49,775 bases of DNA, taken from Mycobacterium sp. 1274756.6 (lineage in GTDB: Bacteria > Actinomycetota > Actinomycetes > Mycobacteriales > Mycobacteriaceae). The notes under the pieces are model-generated. The model ran no database searches, had not been told where the DNA came from, and saw only the letters and a list, made by a program, of their open reading frames with translations. Where the stretch lies: contig NZ_LZLJ01000044.1 of assembly GCF_001668625.1 (NCBI RefSeq), forward strand, positions 1-49,775, in the 5' to 3' direction. This document shows, in pieces, positions 38,503 to 46,210 of the stretch (position 1 is its first letter; each line of letters starts with the position of its first letter). The translations under genes and the position numbers were made by a program.

Positions 38503-39378
38503 CTACCCGAGGCGGCGGGTCAATAAACCCAGCACCGCCTCGGCGAACACGTCGTTGCGGTCCCCGGCGACCATGTGCCCGGCGCCCTGGACGTCGACGA
38601 ACTCCACCTGCGGGAAACGGGCGCGGAATGCCGCGGCGCGGTGCTCGCTGACCAGGTCACTGACCTGACCGCGCACCAGCAGCATCGGCACCTCGTCGGC
38701 CAGGATCGCAGCGACCGCGCTGTGCAGCCGGTCGACGTCGGTGACCTCCAGCGGTGGCTGTGCGGCCGTGCCGCTGATGAACTGCGGGTCCCAGTGCCAA
38801 AACCAGCGGTCACCGCGGCGGCGCAGGTTGGCGGCCAGCCCGGCCAGATCGGTCGGGCGGGGCCGGTGCGGGTTGTAGGCGGCGATCGCGTCGGCCACCT
38901 CATCCAGGGAGGAGAACCCGGTCTCCATCTTCTCGGCCATGAAGGTGTGGATCCGGCCGGCGCCGACGGGATCCATGTCCGGCACGATGTCGACCAAGAC
39001 GATGGCCTCGGCGATGCCGGGGGAGAGCTCCCCGGCCAGCAGCATCGCGGTGATCCCGCCCAGCGAGGCCCCCACCAGCACCGGGCGCGGCGGCAGCCGG
39101 CGCAGCACCTCGTTCACGTCGGCGGCGAAGCTGACCACCCGGTAGTCGCCGTCGGCCGACCAGTCCGACTCGCCGTGACCACGCAGATCGACGGTCACCG
39201 CCTGCCAGCCACGGCGGGCGACCGCGGCCGCGGCGCCGCCCCACGACCGGCGGGTTTGTCCGCCGCCGTGCAGGAACACCACCGCCGGGGCGGCCGGATC
39301 ACCGAGCCGGTCGGCGACGATGCGCAGGCCCCGGGCGGGGACGGTGAAGGTGTCCGGGGTGGCGGCGTCGGCGGTCAT
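38503..39378 (-). CDS. Alpha/beta-fold hydrolase
   Basis: A 291-residue hydrolase with oxyanion HGGG (37-40), nucleophile elbow GASLGG (Ser105), DLRGHGESDWS and the terminal catalytic His268 in GAGHMVAGD. The substrate is unknown; the family includes esterases, C-C hydrolases and peroxidases. ATG at 39378 with AGGGCGAG as a ribosome-binding site; TACGAT lies just upstream as a possible -10. It sits between htpG and the CAT-anticodon tRNA. Confidence 0.85.
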   Translation of the reverse strand: MTADAATPDTFTVPARGLRIVADRLGDPAAPAVVFLHGGGQTRRSWGGAAAAVARRGWQAVTVDLRGHGESDWSADGDYRVVSFAADVNEVLRRLPPRPVLVGASLGGITAMLLAGELSPGIAEAIVLVDIVPDMDPVGAGRIHTFMAEKMETGFSSLDEVADAIAAYNPHRPRPTDLAGLAANLRRRGDRWFWHWDPQFISGTAAQPPLEVTDVDRLHSAVAAILADEVPMLLVRGQVSDLVSEHRAAAFRARFPQVEFVDVQGAGHMVAGDRNDVFAEAVLGLLTRRLG

Positions 39379-39476
39379 CTCGCCCTGATCGTAGAACGCG
39401 GCGCATCGGGCGAAGACGACGCGCGGCGGGACGCCCCCGCGGGCATGGCACGATAGTGGCGCGCCGCAGGCGTTCG

Positions 39477-39550
39477 GGGGCGGTAGCTCAGTTGGTTAGA
39501 GCCGCGGACTCATAATCCGTTGGTCCCGGGTTCAAGTCCCGGTCGCCCCA
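39477..39550 (+). tRNA. tRNA with CAT anticodon (Met; Ile2 not excluded)
   Basis: A 74-nt cloverleaf. Acceptor GGGGCGG pairs with TCGCCCC, D arm is AGCTCAGTTGGTTAGAG, anticodon arm GCGGA-CTCATAA-TCCGT with CAT at 39511-39513, and T arm CCGGG-TTCAAGT-CCCGG. Discriminator A; CCA is not encoded. A CAT anticodon is shared by elongator Met and by Ile2 tRNA modified by TilS, and the distinction needs comparison with known sets. Its 3' part and downstream flank are duplicated at 42430-42476. Confidence 0.94.
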
Positions 39551-39575
39551 CATACCTCGCGTGTGACGTCGGTTG
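39529..39575 (+). repeat. Left direct repeat (attL-like), tRNA 3' end plus flank
   Basis: Starts with GGTTCAAGTCCCGGTCG in the tRNA T-arm/acceptor and ends with GTGTGACGTCGGTTG 25 nt past the tRNA. It aligns without gaps to the right copy, with 17 and 15 identical bases at the two ends and a divergent middle. Confidence 0.6.
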
Positions 39576-39617
39576 GCCCTTGACACTTCCTCGATGACGA
39601 GGGGCTGTCGGTGTCGT

Positions 39618-40478
39618 TCAGGCCGCCGTCGCGGTGGCGTGCTCGTCGATGAGGCGGGCGAGCTCGTCGGGGGCTTCGTCGGGGATCCAGTGGCTCACTC
39701 CGGCCAGCGTCTCCAGCCGCCAGGGGGCGGCGACGAACCGCTGGCTGAGTTCGTGGCCCTTCACCCCGACCGCGGTGTCCCCGTCACTCCACACCTGCAG
39801 GGTGGGCACGGTGATCGGTCGGCGCAGCGCCGGCATCGACGGCAATGACCACGGCAGCGCCCGGTAATAGTTCAGCGCCCCGGTCGCAGTGTCGCCCTGC
39901 CGCATCATCTGGATATCGCGACGCGCCGCTTCCGGCGACTGTCCGGTTCGGGTCAGCATCGTTTGGAAGATCCCGTTCTCCTGGCGCATCAGCCACTCCG
40001 GCAGCCACGGCAGTTGAAACATCGCCATATACCAGGATTTCGCCAGCTGGTTGCTGCGCAGCATCGATGACGTGAACGCACTCGGGTGAGGCACCGAGAC
40101 CGCGGTCAGCGACCGCAACCGCCGCGGGTGGCTTGCGGCCACACCCCAGGCCACCGCGGCGCCCCAGTCGTGCCCGACCAGGTGTACCGGTCCGGTCTCG
40201 GCTGTATCGATGAGGGCGACGACGTCATCGACCAGTTCGGCGAGCCGGTAGTGGCGCCGGCCGCGCGGGGTGGCCTGCGGTGAATAGCCGCGTTGGTCGG
40301 GGGCGAGGGTCCGATAGCCGGCGGCGTTGAGCCGCTCGGCCACCGCGGTCCACGACGACGAGTTCTGCGGAAAGCCGTGCAGGAGCACCACGGCTGTACC
40401 GTCGGCCGGTCCGGTGTCGCGGACTGCGAAGGACAACCCGCCGCGGCGAAAGCCGGTGATGCGGGTGACATCGGTCAT
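39618..40478 (-). CDS. Epoxide hydrolase-like alpha/beta hydrolase
   Basis: A 286-residue protein with the epoxide hydrolase signature: HGFP at 34-37, nucleophile Asp104 in GHDWGAAVAW, cap-domain NYYRALPW with tyrosines suited to epoxide activation, and His263 in GVSHWIPDEAP. It would open epoxides to diols through an ester intermediate; haloalkane dehalogenase is the alternative. ATG at 40478 follows GAAGGA. It lies 46 nt after the amidohydrolase gene on the same strand, so the two are probably one transcript inside the repeat-bounded segment. Confidence 0.88.
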   Translation of the reverse strand: MTDVTRITGFRRGGLSFAVRDTGPADGTAVVLLHGFPQNSSSWTAVAERLNAAGYRTLAPDQRGYSPQATPRGRRHYRLAELVDDVVALIDTAETGPVHLVGHDWGAAVAWGVAASHPRRLRSLTAVSVPHPSAFTSSMLRSNQLAKSWYMAMFQLPWLPEWLMRQENGIFQTMLTRTGQSPEAARRDIQMMRQGDTATGALNYYRALPWSLPSMPALRRPITVPTLQVWSDGDTAVGVKGHELSQRFVAAPWRLETLAGVSHWIPDEAPDELARLIDEHATATAA

Positions 40479-40524
40479 GAGCAGTCCTTCCGAGCAGTTC
40501 GAGGTACCGACGGGCGGCGGCGGC

Positions 40525-42306
40525 TCAACCGGCCGTCGCAGCGGGCGCCTGTTTCTCTCCGGCTTTGAGGTAATGCCCGGTCTGCATCGTGCGTCCGTAG
40601 CCATCGATGAACGCCCCGCCGCTGAACACCACCTTGCCGCCGATGCCGGTGGCCACCACCGCGTTATCGCTGCGGTTGACCATCCGCGACAGCCCACCGA
40701 AGAAGTCGGCGGGCTCCTCGTGGTAGGCGGCGAGCGTGTCGTCGAGGCCTTCCGGGTCGATGACGACGAAATCGGCACGGTCGCCGCGGCGCAGGAACCC
40801 GGCGTCCAACCCGAACCAGGTGCCCAGCTCGCCGGTGAGCCGGTGCACCGCGGTCCCCAACGGCAGCACCGGTTGGCCGGCTGCCTCGGCGTCACGCATC
40901 CGCTTGAGGAACCGCAGGCCGAAGTTGTAGAACGCCATGTTGCGCAGATGCGCACCCGCGTCGGAGAAACCCATCTGCACATTGGGGTCGCGGGCGATCT
41001 TGTCCAGCACGCCGGGCCGGTGGTTGCCGACCGTCGTGGTCCAGCGCACGTTGTTCTCGCCGTTCTCCACCAGGACATCCAAGAACACGTCGAGCGGATG
41101 CTCGCCGCGTTCGTCGGCGATCTGGCCGAAGCTCTTGCCGATCAACGCCGAATCGGGGCATTCCACGATCCGCGCATCGTGGAAGTCCTTGTGCCACAAG
41201 CCGGGCATATGGCGTTTGATCATGAACTCGCGGCGGAACTTGCGCCGGTAGTCTTTGTCGGCCATCAACGCGTTGCGCTGGAGTTGGTCGCGCAGGTGCA
41301 GTGCGGCGGTGCCGGCGCCGAATTCCTCGAACACCGGCAGGTCGATGCCGTCGGAGTACAGGGTGAACGGCACCGGCAGATGCTGAAAGCGGACCCGCGA
41401 GCCGAAAACGGCGTTGCCGATCTCCGCGGCCCCACGCAAAACCAGATGCGCCCCCGGGGCGGATTTTCCGTCGGCCACCACCAGCAGGCTGATCGGAACC
41501 TGCTTGCGCCGCGTCCGGTACGAACCCGACGCCGCGAAGAACATCACCGCGGTCAACGGATTCTTGATGTTCGGCGCGCTCTGCATGATCCGGCCGTGGC
41601 GGCGCAGCACATCGATGAGCATCCACCGCTCATGCCACCACGCGTAGGTGGAGGGCAGTGCCCGGGAGCGGTAACGATCCCCGTCGAGTTTGTCGATGGG
41701 GGAGTCCATTCCGGAAAGACCGAGCATGCCGGCATCCAGCGCCTCGTCGAGGCGGGCGGCCATGGCCTTGAGCTCACCCCGTGTCGGCAACGCCCAGGTG
41801 TTGGTGGCCCGGCCCAGACCCATCACCGAGGTGCGTAGATCCGAATGGCCCAGGAACGACGTCACGTTCGGCCCCAGCGGCAACGCGTCGAGGGCCTTGA
41901 CATAGCCCTCGGGCCCGTCCCAGGTGCGGAACTTTTCGAGTGCGCCCAGCACATGGGCGCGCGGCACCGCCTCCACCCGGCTGAACAGGTCGGCGACATC
42001 CTCGGTGCCGGCGTAGACCGACGACATCGAGCAGCAGCCCAACGCGATCGTCGTCACCCCGTGGCGCACCGACTCGTCGAGGCCTGGATTGAGCAGCACC
42101 TCGGCGTCGTAGTGGGTGTGGATGTCGATGAACCCCGGCAGCACCCACTTGCCCGCGGCGTCGATCACCTCGGGACAGTCGGCCTCGTCGAGGGCGCCGA
42201 AGCTGACCTCGGCGACTCGGCCGTCGCGAATCCCGAGCGTGGCCCGCCGCGGTCCGGAATCAGTCCCGTCGAACCACAGTCCATTGCGCACGATGAGGTC
42301 GAACAT
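40525..42306 (-). CDS. N-acyl-D-amino-acid deacylase-like amidohydrolase
   Basis: A 593-residue metal-dependent hydrolase of the D-aminoacylase type. HxH-x-D metal site is H63, H65, D67 in HTHYDAE. A Cys-rich LGCCSM segment corresponds in position to the metal-ligand Cys of D-aminoacylase. Later motifs are FLGHSDLR and MGFSDAGAH with the catalytic Asp. The C-terminal RADFVVIDPEGLDDT is the composite beta-domain return. Substrate may be an N-acylated D-amino acid or another cyclic amide. ATG at 42306, preceded by GAAGGGG on the minus strand. First gene of the two-gene transcript. Confidence 0.87.
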   Translation of the reverse strand: MFDLIVRNGLWFDGTDSGPRRATLGIRDGRVAEVSFGALDEADCPEVIDAAGKWVLPGFIDIHTHYDAEVLLNPGLDESVRHGVTTIALGCCSMSSVYAGTEDVADLFSRVEAVPRAHVLGALEKFRTWDGPEGYVKALDALPLGPNVTSFLGHSDLRTSVMGLGRATNTWALPTRGELKAMAARLDEALDAGMLGLSGMDSPIDKLDGDRYRSRALPSTYAWWHERWMLIDVLRRHGRIMQSAPNIKNPLTAVMFFAASGSYRTRRKQVPISLLVVADGKSAPGAHLVLRGAAEIGNAVFGSRVRFQHLPVPFTLYSDGIDLPVFEEFGAGTAALHLRDQLQRNALMADKDYRRKFRREFMIKRHMPGLWHKDFHDARIVECPDSALIGKSFGQIADERGEHPLDVFLDVLVENGENNVRWTTTVGNHRPGVLDKIARDPNVQMGFSDAGAHLRNMAFYNFGLRFLKRMRDAEAAGQPVLPLGTAVHRLTGELGTWFGLDAGFLRRGDRADFVVIDPEGLDDTLAAYHEEPADFFGGLSRMVNRSDNAVVATGIGGKVVFSGGAFIDGYGRTMQTGHYLKAGEKQAPAATAG

Positions 42307-42429
42307 GGTGGCGCACCCCTTCAACTCGGGTCGCGAGAGCAACCTACCTCTGTGTCTAGCATGGACCCCCGCGCCGCAAAAGTGGTCCAGGTCACAATGG
42401 TGGCCGGGCCGGGGGAGTCGACGGCGCGT

Positions 42430-42476
42430 GGTTCAAGTCCCGGTCGTCCCGCCAAACCCGGGTGTGACGTCGGTTG
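42430..42476 (+). repeat. Right direct repeat (attR-like), degenerate tRNA 3' end plus flank
   Basis: GGTTCAAGTCCCGGTCG, then TCCCGCCA resembling a tRNA 3' end with CCA, then GTGTGACGTCGGTTG. The 5' half of a tRNA is missing: the bases before it do not pair well as a T stem. It lies in the 213-nt gap between the amidohydrolase and sulfatase genes, the rest of which shows only promoter-like hexamers. Confidence 0.6.
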
Positions 42477-42506
42477 ATAATCCCTCCGCCGCCCGCCGAC
42501 CTTCCT

Positions 42507-42519
42507 TAGGCTGACCGCC
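42507..42519 (+). promoter_or_regulatory. Sulfatase -10 element, leaderless arrangement
   Basis: TAGGCT at 42507-42512, then 7 nt, then the ATG at 42520. No Shine-Dalgarno lies between them. Confidence 0.5.
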
Positions 42520-44172
42520 ATGACGAAGATCAGTCGCCGGACGCTGCTGGGTGGTGCGGCGGTGGCCGCCGGAGCGGCAGCCGTCGGGGTGGGCGGGTAT
42601 GAACTGCTGCGCAGACCGGCCACCGACACCGCGAAACCCAACGTCCTGGTCATCATCGTCGACCAGATGCGCGCCCCGCAGTGGTTCCCGGAGCCCCAAG
42701 AGCTCAGCGCGCTGTTGCCGCGTCTTGGCGGTCTGCAGCGGGAGAGCATCACGTTCGGCGCGCACTACAGCGCCTCGAGCATGTGTACGCCCTCCCGCGG
42801 TGTCATGACCACCGGGCTGTACTCGCATCAGACCGGGTGTCTCTTCACCGGCGAGGGCCCGAGCGAATCCACCCTCGCGCCCCGGTTCCCGACCTGGGGC
42901 ACCATGCTGCGCGACGCCGGCTACCGCACCTGGTGGTGGGGCAAGTGGCACCTGGGTCACCACGCCGACACCACCCCCGACGGGCTGGACGCGCACGGCT
43001 TCGCCGGCGGCACCTACCCCTCGCCCAACGGGGCTCCCAATCAAGGTTTGGAGCAGGACCCGTCGATCGTCGACCAGTTCAGCGGCTGGTTCGACGAACA
43101 CGGCGGCGACGGCCCGTGGTGCACCACGGTGTCGCTGGTCAACCCGCACGACATCTGCTGGTGGCCGAGAAGCCCGCTGCCCGACGATGTCCCGCACCGG
43201 TTCGACGCCCGGCCGGCCAACTTCGAAACCGCCGACGATCTGCGCCGACGAAACAAGCCCCAACTTCAGATCGACTACATGAACTTCATGTCACCGGTGC
43301 TCACCGGGGAGATGACCGACCCGACGCTGTGGGCCCGCTGCCTGGACATGTACCTGTGGTTGCAGCAGCAGGTGGATGACCAGATCGGCCGGGTGCTCGA
43401 CACCGTGGCGGCCCGGCCCGACGTCGACCGCAACACGATCGTGGTGTTCACCTCCGACCACGGCGAGTACGCCGGCTCCCACGGTCTGCGCGGCAAGGGC
43501 GCCGCGCTCTACGAGGAGAGCATCCGGGTGCCGCTGTACCTGCGCGATCCCTCCGGGCGGCTCACGCCGAATCCCGGCGAAACCCGCACCCAGTTCACCT
43601 CCAGCGTGGATTTGGCGCCGCTGCTGTTGACCATCGCCCACGGCGGGGACCGGTGGCGGTCCGATTCGCGGTACTCCTACCTGGCGGATCGCGCCGACAT
43701 CGCCGCGATCGCGGCCGACGGCGGCCATCCGGGCCGGCCGTGGATCGCGCACGCCACCGACGACATGTCGGTGGAGGAGTTCGTGGCGCTGGCGAAATCC
43801 CCTGCGGCCAAAGAGATCTTCGGCGGCTTGCCCTCGCCGTCGGCGCAGATCCCGACGTCGGCGCCCAGCCACATCGTCGGCGTGCGCACACCGGAGGCGA
43901 AGTTCGGCGTGTACTCCTACTGGAAGCCCGACAGCATGGATATCGACACCACGCGACCCATCGACCGCGAGTTCTACGACTACACCACCCCCGGCGGCGT
44001 GACCGAGGTGGACAACCAGGCCGGGCGCCATCCCCGCCAGGCCGAGTTGCAGACGCTGCTCGACCGCCAGGTGCTCCCCGAACTGCGCGCACCGCTGCCC
44101 GACTTCCTGCACGAAGCCCAGGAACAGGGCCTGGCCGACATGGCCGAACTCACCAAGCTGCGGGCCGGCTGA
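42520..44172 (+). CDS. Tat-exported type I sulfatase
   Basis: A 550-residue sulfatase of the alkaline phosphatase superfamily. The N-terminus ISRRTLLGGAAVAAGAAAVG is a twin-arginine signal, so export should occur folded. CTPSR at 89-93 is the C-x-P-S-R site where Cys89 is converted to formylglycine; Asp48 in IIVDQMR and FTSDHGEYAGSHG supply metal ligands, and GKWHLGHH carries the Lys/His pair. It would hydrolyse an extracytoplasmic sulfate ester of unknown identity. It needs a formylglycine-generating enzyme encoded elsewhere. Confidence 0.92.
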   Translation: MTKISRRTLLGGAAVAAGAAAVGVGGYELLRRPATDTAKPNVLVIIVDQMRAPQWFPEPQELSALLPRLGGLQRESITFGAHYSASSMCTPSRGVMTTGLYSHQTGCLFTGEGPSESTLAPRFPTWGTMLRDAGYRTWWWGKWHLGHHADTTPDGLDAHGFAGGTYPSPNGAPNQGLEQDPSIVDQFSGWFDEHGGDGPWCTTVSLVNPHDICWWPRSPLPDDVPHRFDARPANFETADDLRRRNKPQLQIDYMNFMSPVLTGEMTDPTLWARCLDMYLWLQQQVDDQIGRVLDTVAARPDVDRNTIVVFTSDHGEYAGSHGLRGKGAALYEESIRVPLYLRDPSGRLTPNPGETRTQFTSSVDLAPLLLTIAHGGDRWRSDSRYSYLADRADIAAIAADGGHPGRPWIAHATDDMSVEEFVALAKSPAAKEIFGGLPSPSAQIPTSAPSHIVGVRTPEAKFGVYSYWKPDSMDIDTTRPIDREFYDYTTPGGVTEVDNQAGRHPRQAELQTLLDRQVLPELRAPLPDFLHEAQEQGLADMAELTKLRAG

Positions 44173-44297
44173 CGCTGCCCCAATCAGCGCGGCGCGAAGT
44201 TCCCGTGCGGCGATCCCACCGAACCTCCGGCTCGACGTGCCCCGAATCCGTAGGGTGGCCACCACCAGCAGGTCGGGCGTCCGGAAGGGAGAGCCAC

Positions 44298-44915
44298 ATG
44301 ACCAGTAATTCCCACCACCACCTGTCCCGCCGGGTTTTCGTCCGCGGCGCCGCGTTCTCGCTGCCGCTGCTCGGCGCCGCACTGGCCGCACCCCGCGTTC
44401 TGGCCGCACCCGCACCCGGTTGCGAAGATCCGGCCGGACAGGTCGACCAGTGCGCGGTCCAGCTACCGGAGGAGTTCAGCTCGACCAGCTTCAGCACGAC
44501 CGCCGTGGTCGGCGGCACCAACTACTCAATCTTGTTCAGTACGAAGATCTCCGCCGGCCCGCTGATCCCCGCGGCCGCCACCGGCTATGAGATCCACAGT
44601 GTCGCCGTGGCCGGCGAAAAGCGCGACGGCACCACGTTCTCGGTGGCACCCGGGATCGGGGAGGCCGGGCCGCGGGCACTCGGGGCGGCCTCGGCGTCCT
44701 CGCTCGGCTTCGTCCTCGACGTGCCGTGGAGCGCCGGCCAGTTGGTCCGGGTATTCGACTACACCTTCGACGTCGCCTTCCTCAACGGCCTCACCGTGAT
44801 CGCGAACTGCTCGTACGTGACGACGATGACGCTGGCCGACAACGGGATGACCCTCGGCGGCGTCGGATCGGTCACCTTCTCCCCGCCGAGACTGACGACC
44901 TGCGCGGGTGAATGA
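44298..44915 (+). CDS. Exported hypothetical protein with twin-arginine signal
   Basis: A 205-residue protein with LSRRVFVRGAAFSLPLLGAALA, a Tat signal, cleaved probably after VLA about residue 36. The mature part has four Cys (PGCEDP, DQCAVQ, NCSYVT, LTTCAGE) that could form two disulfides, and a predicted all-beta, Gly/Thr-rich pattern. I do not recognise the family. ATG at 44298 follows GGAAGGGAG. It lies 125 nt after the sulfatase on the same strand and overlaps the GNAT gene by 8 nt. Confidence 0.78.
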   Translation: MTSNSHHHLSRRVFVRGAAFSLPLLGAALAAPRVLAAPAPGCEDPAGQVDQCAVQLPEEFSSTSFSTTAVVGGTNYSILFSTKISAGPLIPAAATGYEIHSVAVAGEKRDGTTFSVAPGIGEAGPRALGAASASSLGFVLDVPWSAGQLVRVFDYTFDVAFLNGLTVIANCSYVTTMTLADNGMTLGGVGSVTFSPPRLTTCAGE

Positions 44916-45468
44916 CGGGCCGAGCGGCGTTCAGGTCGCCGACGCCCGGCGCGCCGACGCCGCCGCCCTCGCCGAAATCGCCGCCCGCACCTTCCCGCTG
45001 GCCTGCCCGCCGTCGTTGACCTCGGCGGACATCGCCGCGTTCATCGCGGCGAACCTGTCGGTCGAGCGCTTCCGCGGCTACCTCGCCGACCCACAGCGCG
45101 CCGTCCTGGTCGCGCACTGCGGCACCGACCCGGCCGGCTATGCGATGCTCATCCGCCACACGGGCGGCCCGGCCGTCGCTGGGGCGCGCGCCGAGGCGCC
45201 GGTCGCCGAACTGTCCAAGATGTACGTGCTGCCGTGCTGGCACAGCCGCGGAACCGCGGCCGCACTGATGGCCACGGCGCTCGACCGGGCCCGGGCGTGG
45301 CACGCCGAGATCATCTGGCTGGGCGTCAACCGCGCGAACGTTCGCGCCCAACGCTTCTACGCCAAACACGGCTTCACCGTCTCGGGCACCCGCACCTTCG
45401 CAGTCGGGACCGCGCTGGAACACGATTACGTCATGTCGAGGCGGCTGGACCGACCCGCAGACCGGTGA
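44908..45468 (+). CDS. GNAT-family N-acetyltransferase
   Basis: A 186-residue acetyltransferase with the GNAT core: ELSKMYVLPCWHSRGTAAALMATALDRA (acetyl-CoA pyrophosphate loop, motif A) and NVRAQRFYAKHGFTVSGTRTFAVG (motif B). Substrate unknown. The start is GTG at 44908, overlapping the previous gene; the ATG at 44912 is out of frame. Its end overlaps the convergent next gene by 38 nt. Confidence 0.87.
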   Translation: MNDGPSGVQVADARRADAAALAEIAARTFPLACPPSLTSADIAAFIAANLSVERFRGYLADPQRAVLVAHCGTDPAGYAMLIRHTGGPAVAGARAEAPVAELSKMYVLPCWHSRGTAAALMATALDRARAWHAEIIWLGVNRANVRAQRFYAKHGFTVSGTRTFAVGTALEHDYVMSRRLDRPADR

Positions 45469-46171
45469 CCGCGAACCGCTCGACCGTGGCCACATGACCA
45501 CCGGTCGACACCACCACGGTGAGCACGCCGGGGTCCGTGTCGCGCAGCGGGAGCCGACCGGACCACCGCGAACGCTCGCCGCCGGCCGGCACACAGGAGA
45601 ACTCACCGACTGTGTCGGCGCGAGAGTGCTGGCGGGCATGCAGGTGCAGGCATTCGTCGACACCGGTGACGAGCCCGCCGGCCTCGATGACCCGGCCGCC
45701 GACGGCACTGCCATAGCTCGGAGTGTCGATGGTCAGCACGTCGTCGGCACTGCCGACGACCTCCCACGGCGCGTCGGCGGTGCTGCCGAAGCGGGCGAGG
45801 TGCAGCGTCGCAGCCGTCGCCACGGCGTTGTTGGGCAGCACGAAGCCCACCGACACCCACGCCTCGGACCCGTCGATCCGTGTACCGGTCACCTGATCGA
45901 CCCCCGAAAACCCCAGGTAGTCGCGGGTGAAACGCAACGCGGTCGACTCGGCGTGCCAGGCGAACCCGTCCGCCGGAGCGTCCCGGGTCCACCGGTCGGC
46001 CTCGTCCCGGGACGCGAACGGCCACAGCGGCTGGTAGGAGAAGACGACCGGACGCAGGTCCCGCGGCGGCGCGGCGACCCGCCACGACACCCACACCAGG
46101 GCAACCGCGGCGAGGAGAACACCCGCGGCCAGCGCCAGCCAGCGGGCGGGCGGAACGCGAGGGCGTGGCAT
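45431..46171 (-). CDS. Membrane-anchored/exported hypothetical protein
   Basis: A 246-residue protein with an N-terminal hydrophobic helix (about residues 11-32) after PRPRVPPARW, best read as a signal anchor, and an extracytoplasmic domain of about 210 residues with two Cys (VDECLHLHA, EFSCVPA). The middle part looks like a beta-sandwich or NAD-glycohydrolase-unrelated ligand domain; I do not recognise it. The ATG at 46171 has TAGCAT 7 nt upstream, excluding a longer frame antisense to the CoA-ligase gene. Confidence 0.72.
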   Translation of the reverse strand: MPRPRVPPARWLALAAGVLLAAVALVWVSWRVAAPPRDLRPVVFSYQPLWPFASRDEADRWTRDAPADGFAWHAESTALRFTRDYLGFSGVDQVTGTRIDGSEAWVSVGFVLPNNAVATAATLHLARFGSTADAPWEVVGSADDVLTIDTPSYGSAVGGRVIEAGGLVTGVDECLHLHARQHSRADTVGEFSCVPAGGERSRWSGRLPLRDTDPGVLTVVVSTGGHVATVERFAVTGLRVGPAAST

Positions 46172-46178
46172 GCGCGAA

Positions 46179-46204
46179 ATGCTAGCGGCCGCACGCCCTA
46201 TCAT
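46179..46204. promoter_or_regulatory. Divergent -10 elements between hypothetical and CoA-ligase genes
   Basis: On the minus strand TAGCAT (46179-46184) is 7 nt before the ATG at 46171; on the plus strand TATCAT (46199-46204) is 6 nt before the ATG at 46211. Only 39 nt separate the two start codons, so both transcripts are probably leaderless and the promoters overlap. Confidence 0.5.
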
Positions 46205-46210
46205 GCGGTG

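Larger units (their letters stand above)
39529..42476. mobile_element. Putative small genomic island at the CAT tRNA, bounded by direct repeats
   Basis: The 47-bp direct repeats at 39529-39575 and 42430-42476 (40 of 47 identical) enclose 2.85 kb with two minus-strand hydrolase genes. The left copy begins in the tRNA T-arm, the usual crossover site of tyrosine integrases. No integrase, relaxase or transposase lies inside, so if it is an island it is an integrase-less remnant or was moved in trans. Confidence 0.45.

Noticed and set aside
44912..45468. ATG at 44912 as start of the GNAT gene
   Set aside because: It is in a different frame from the acetyltransferase; the in-frame start is GTG at 44908.
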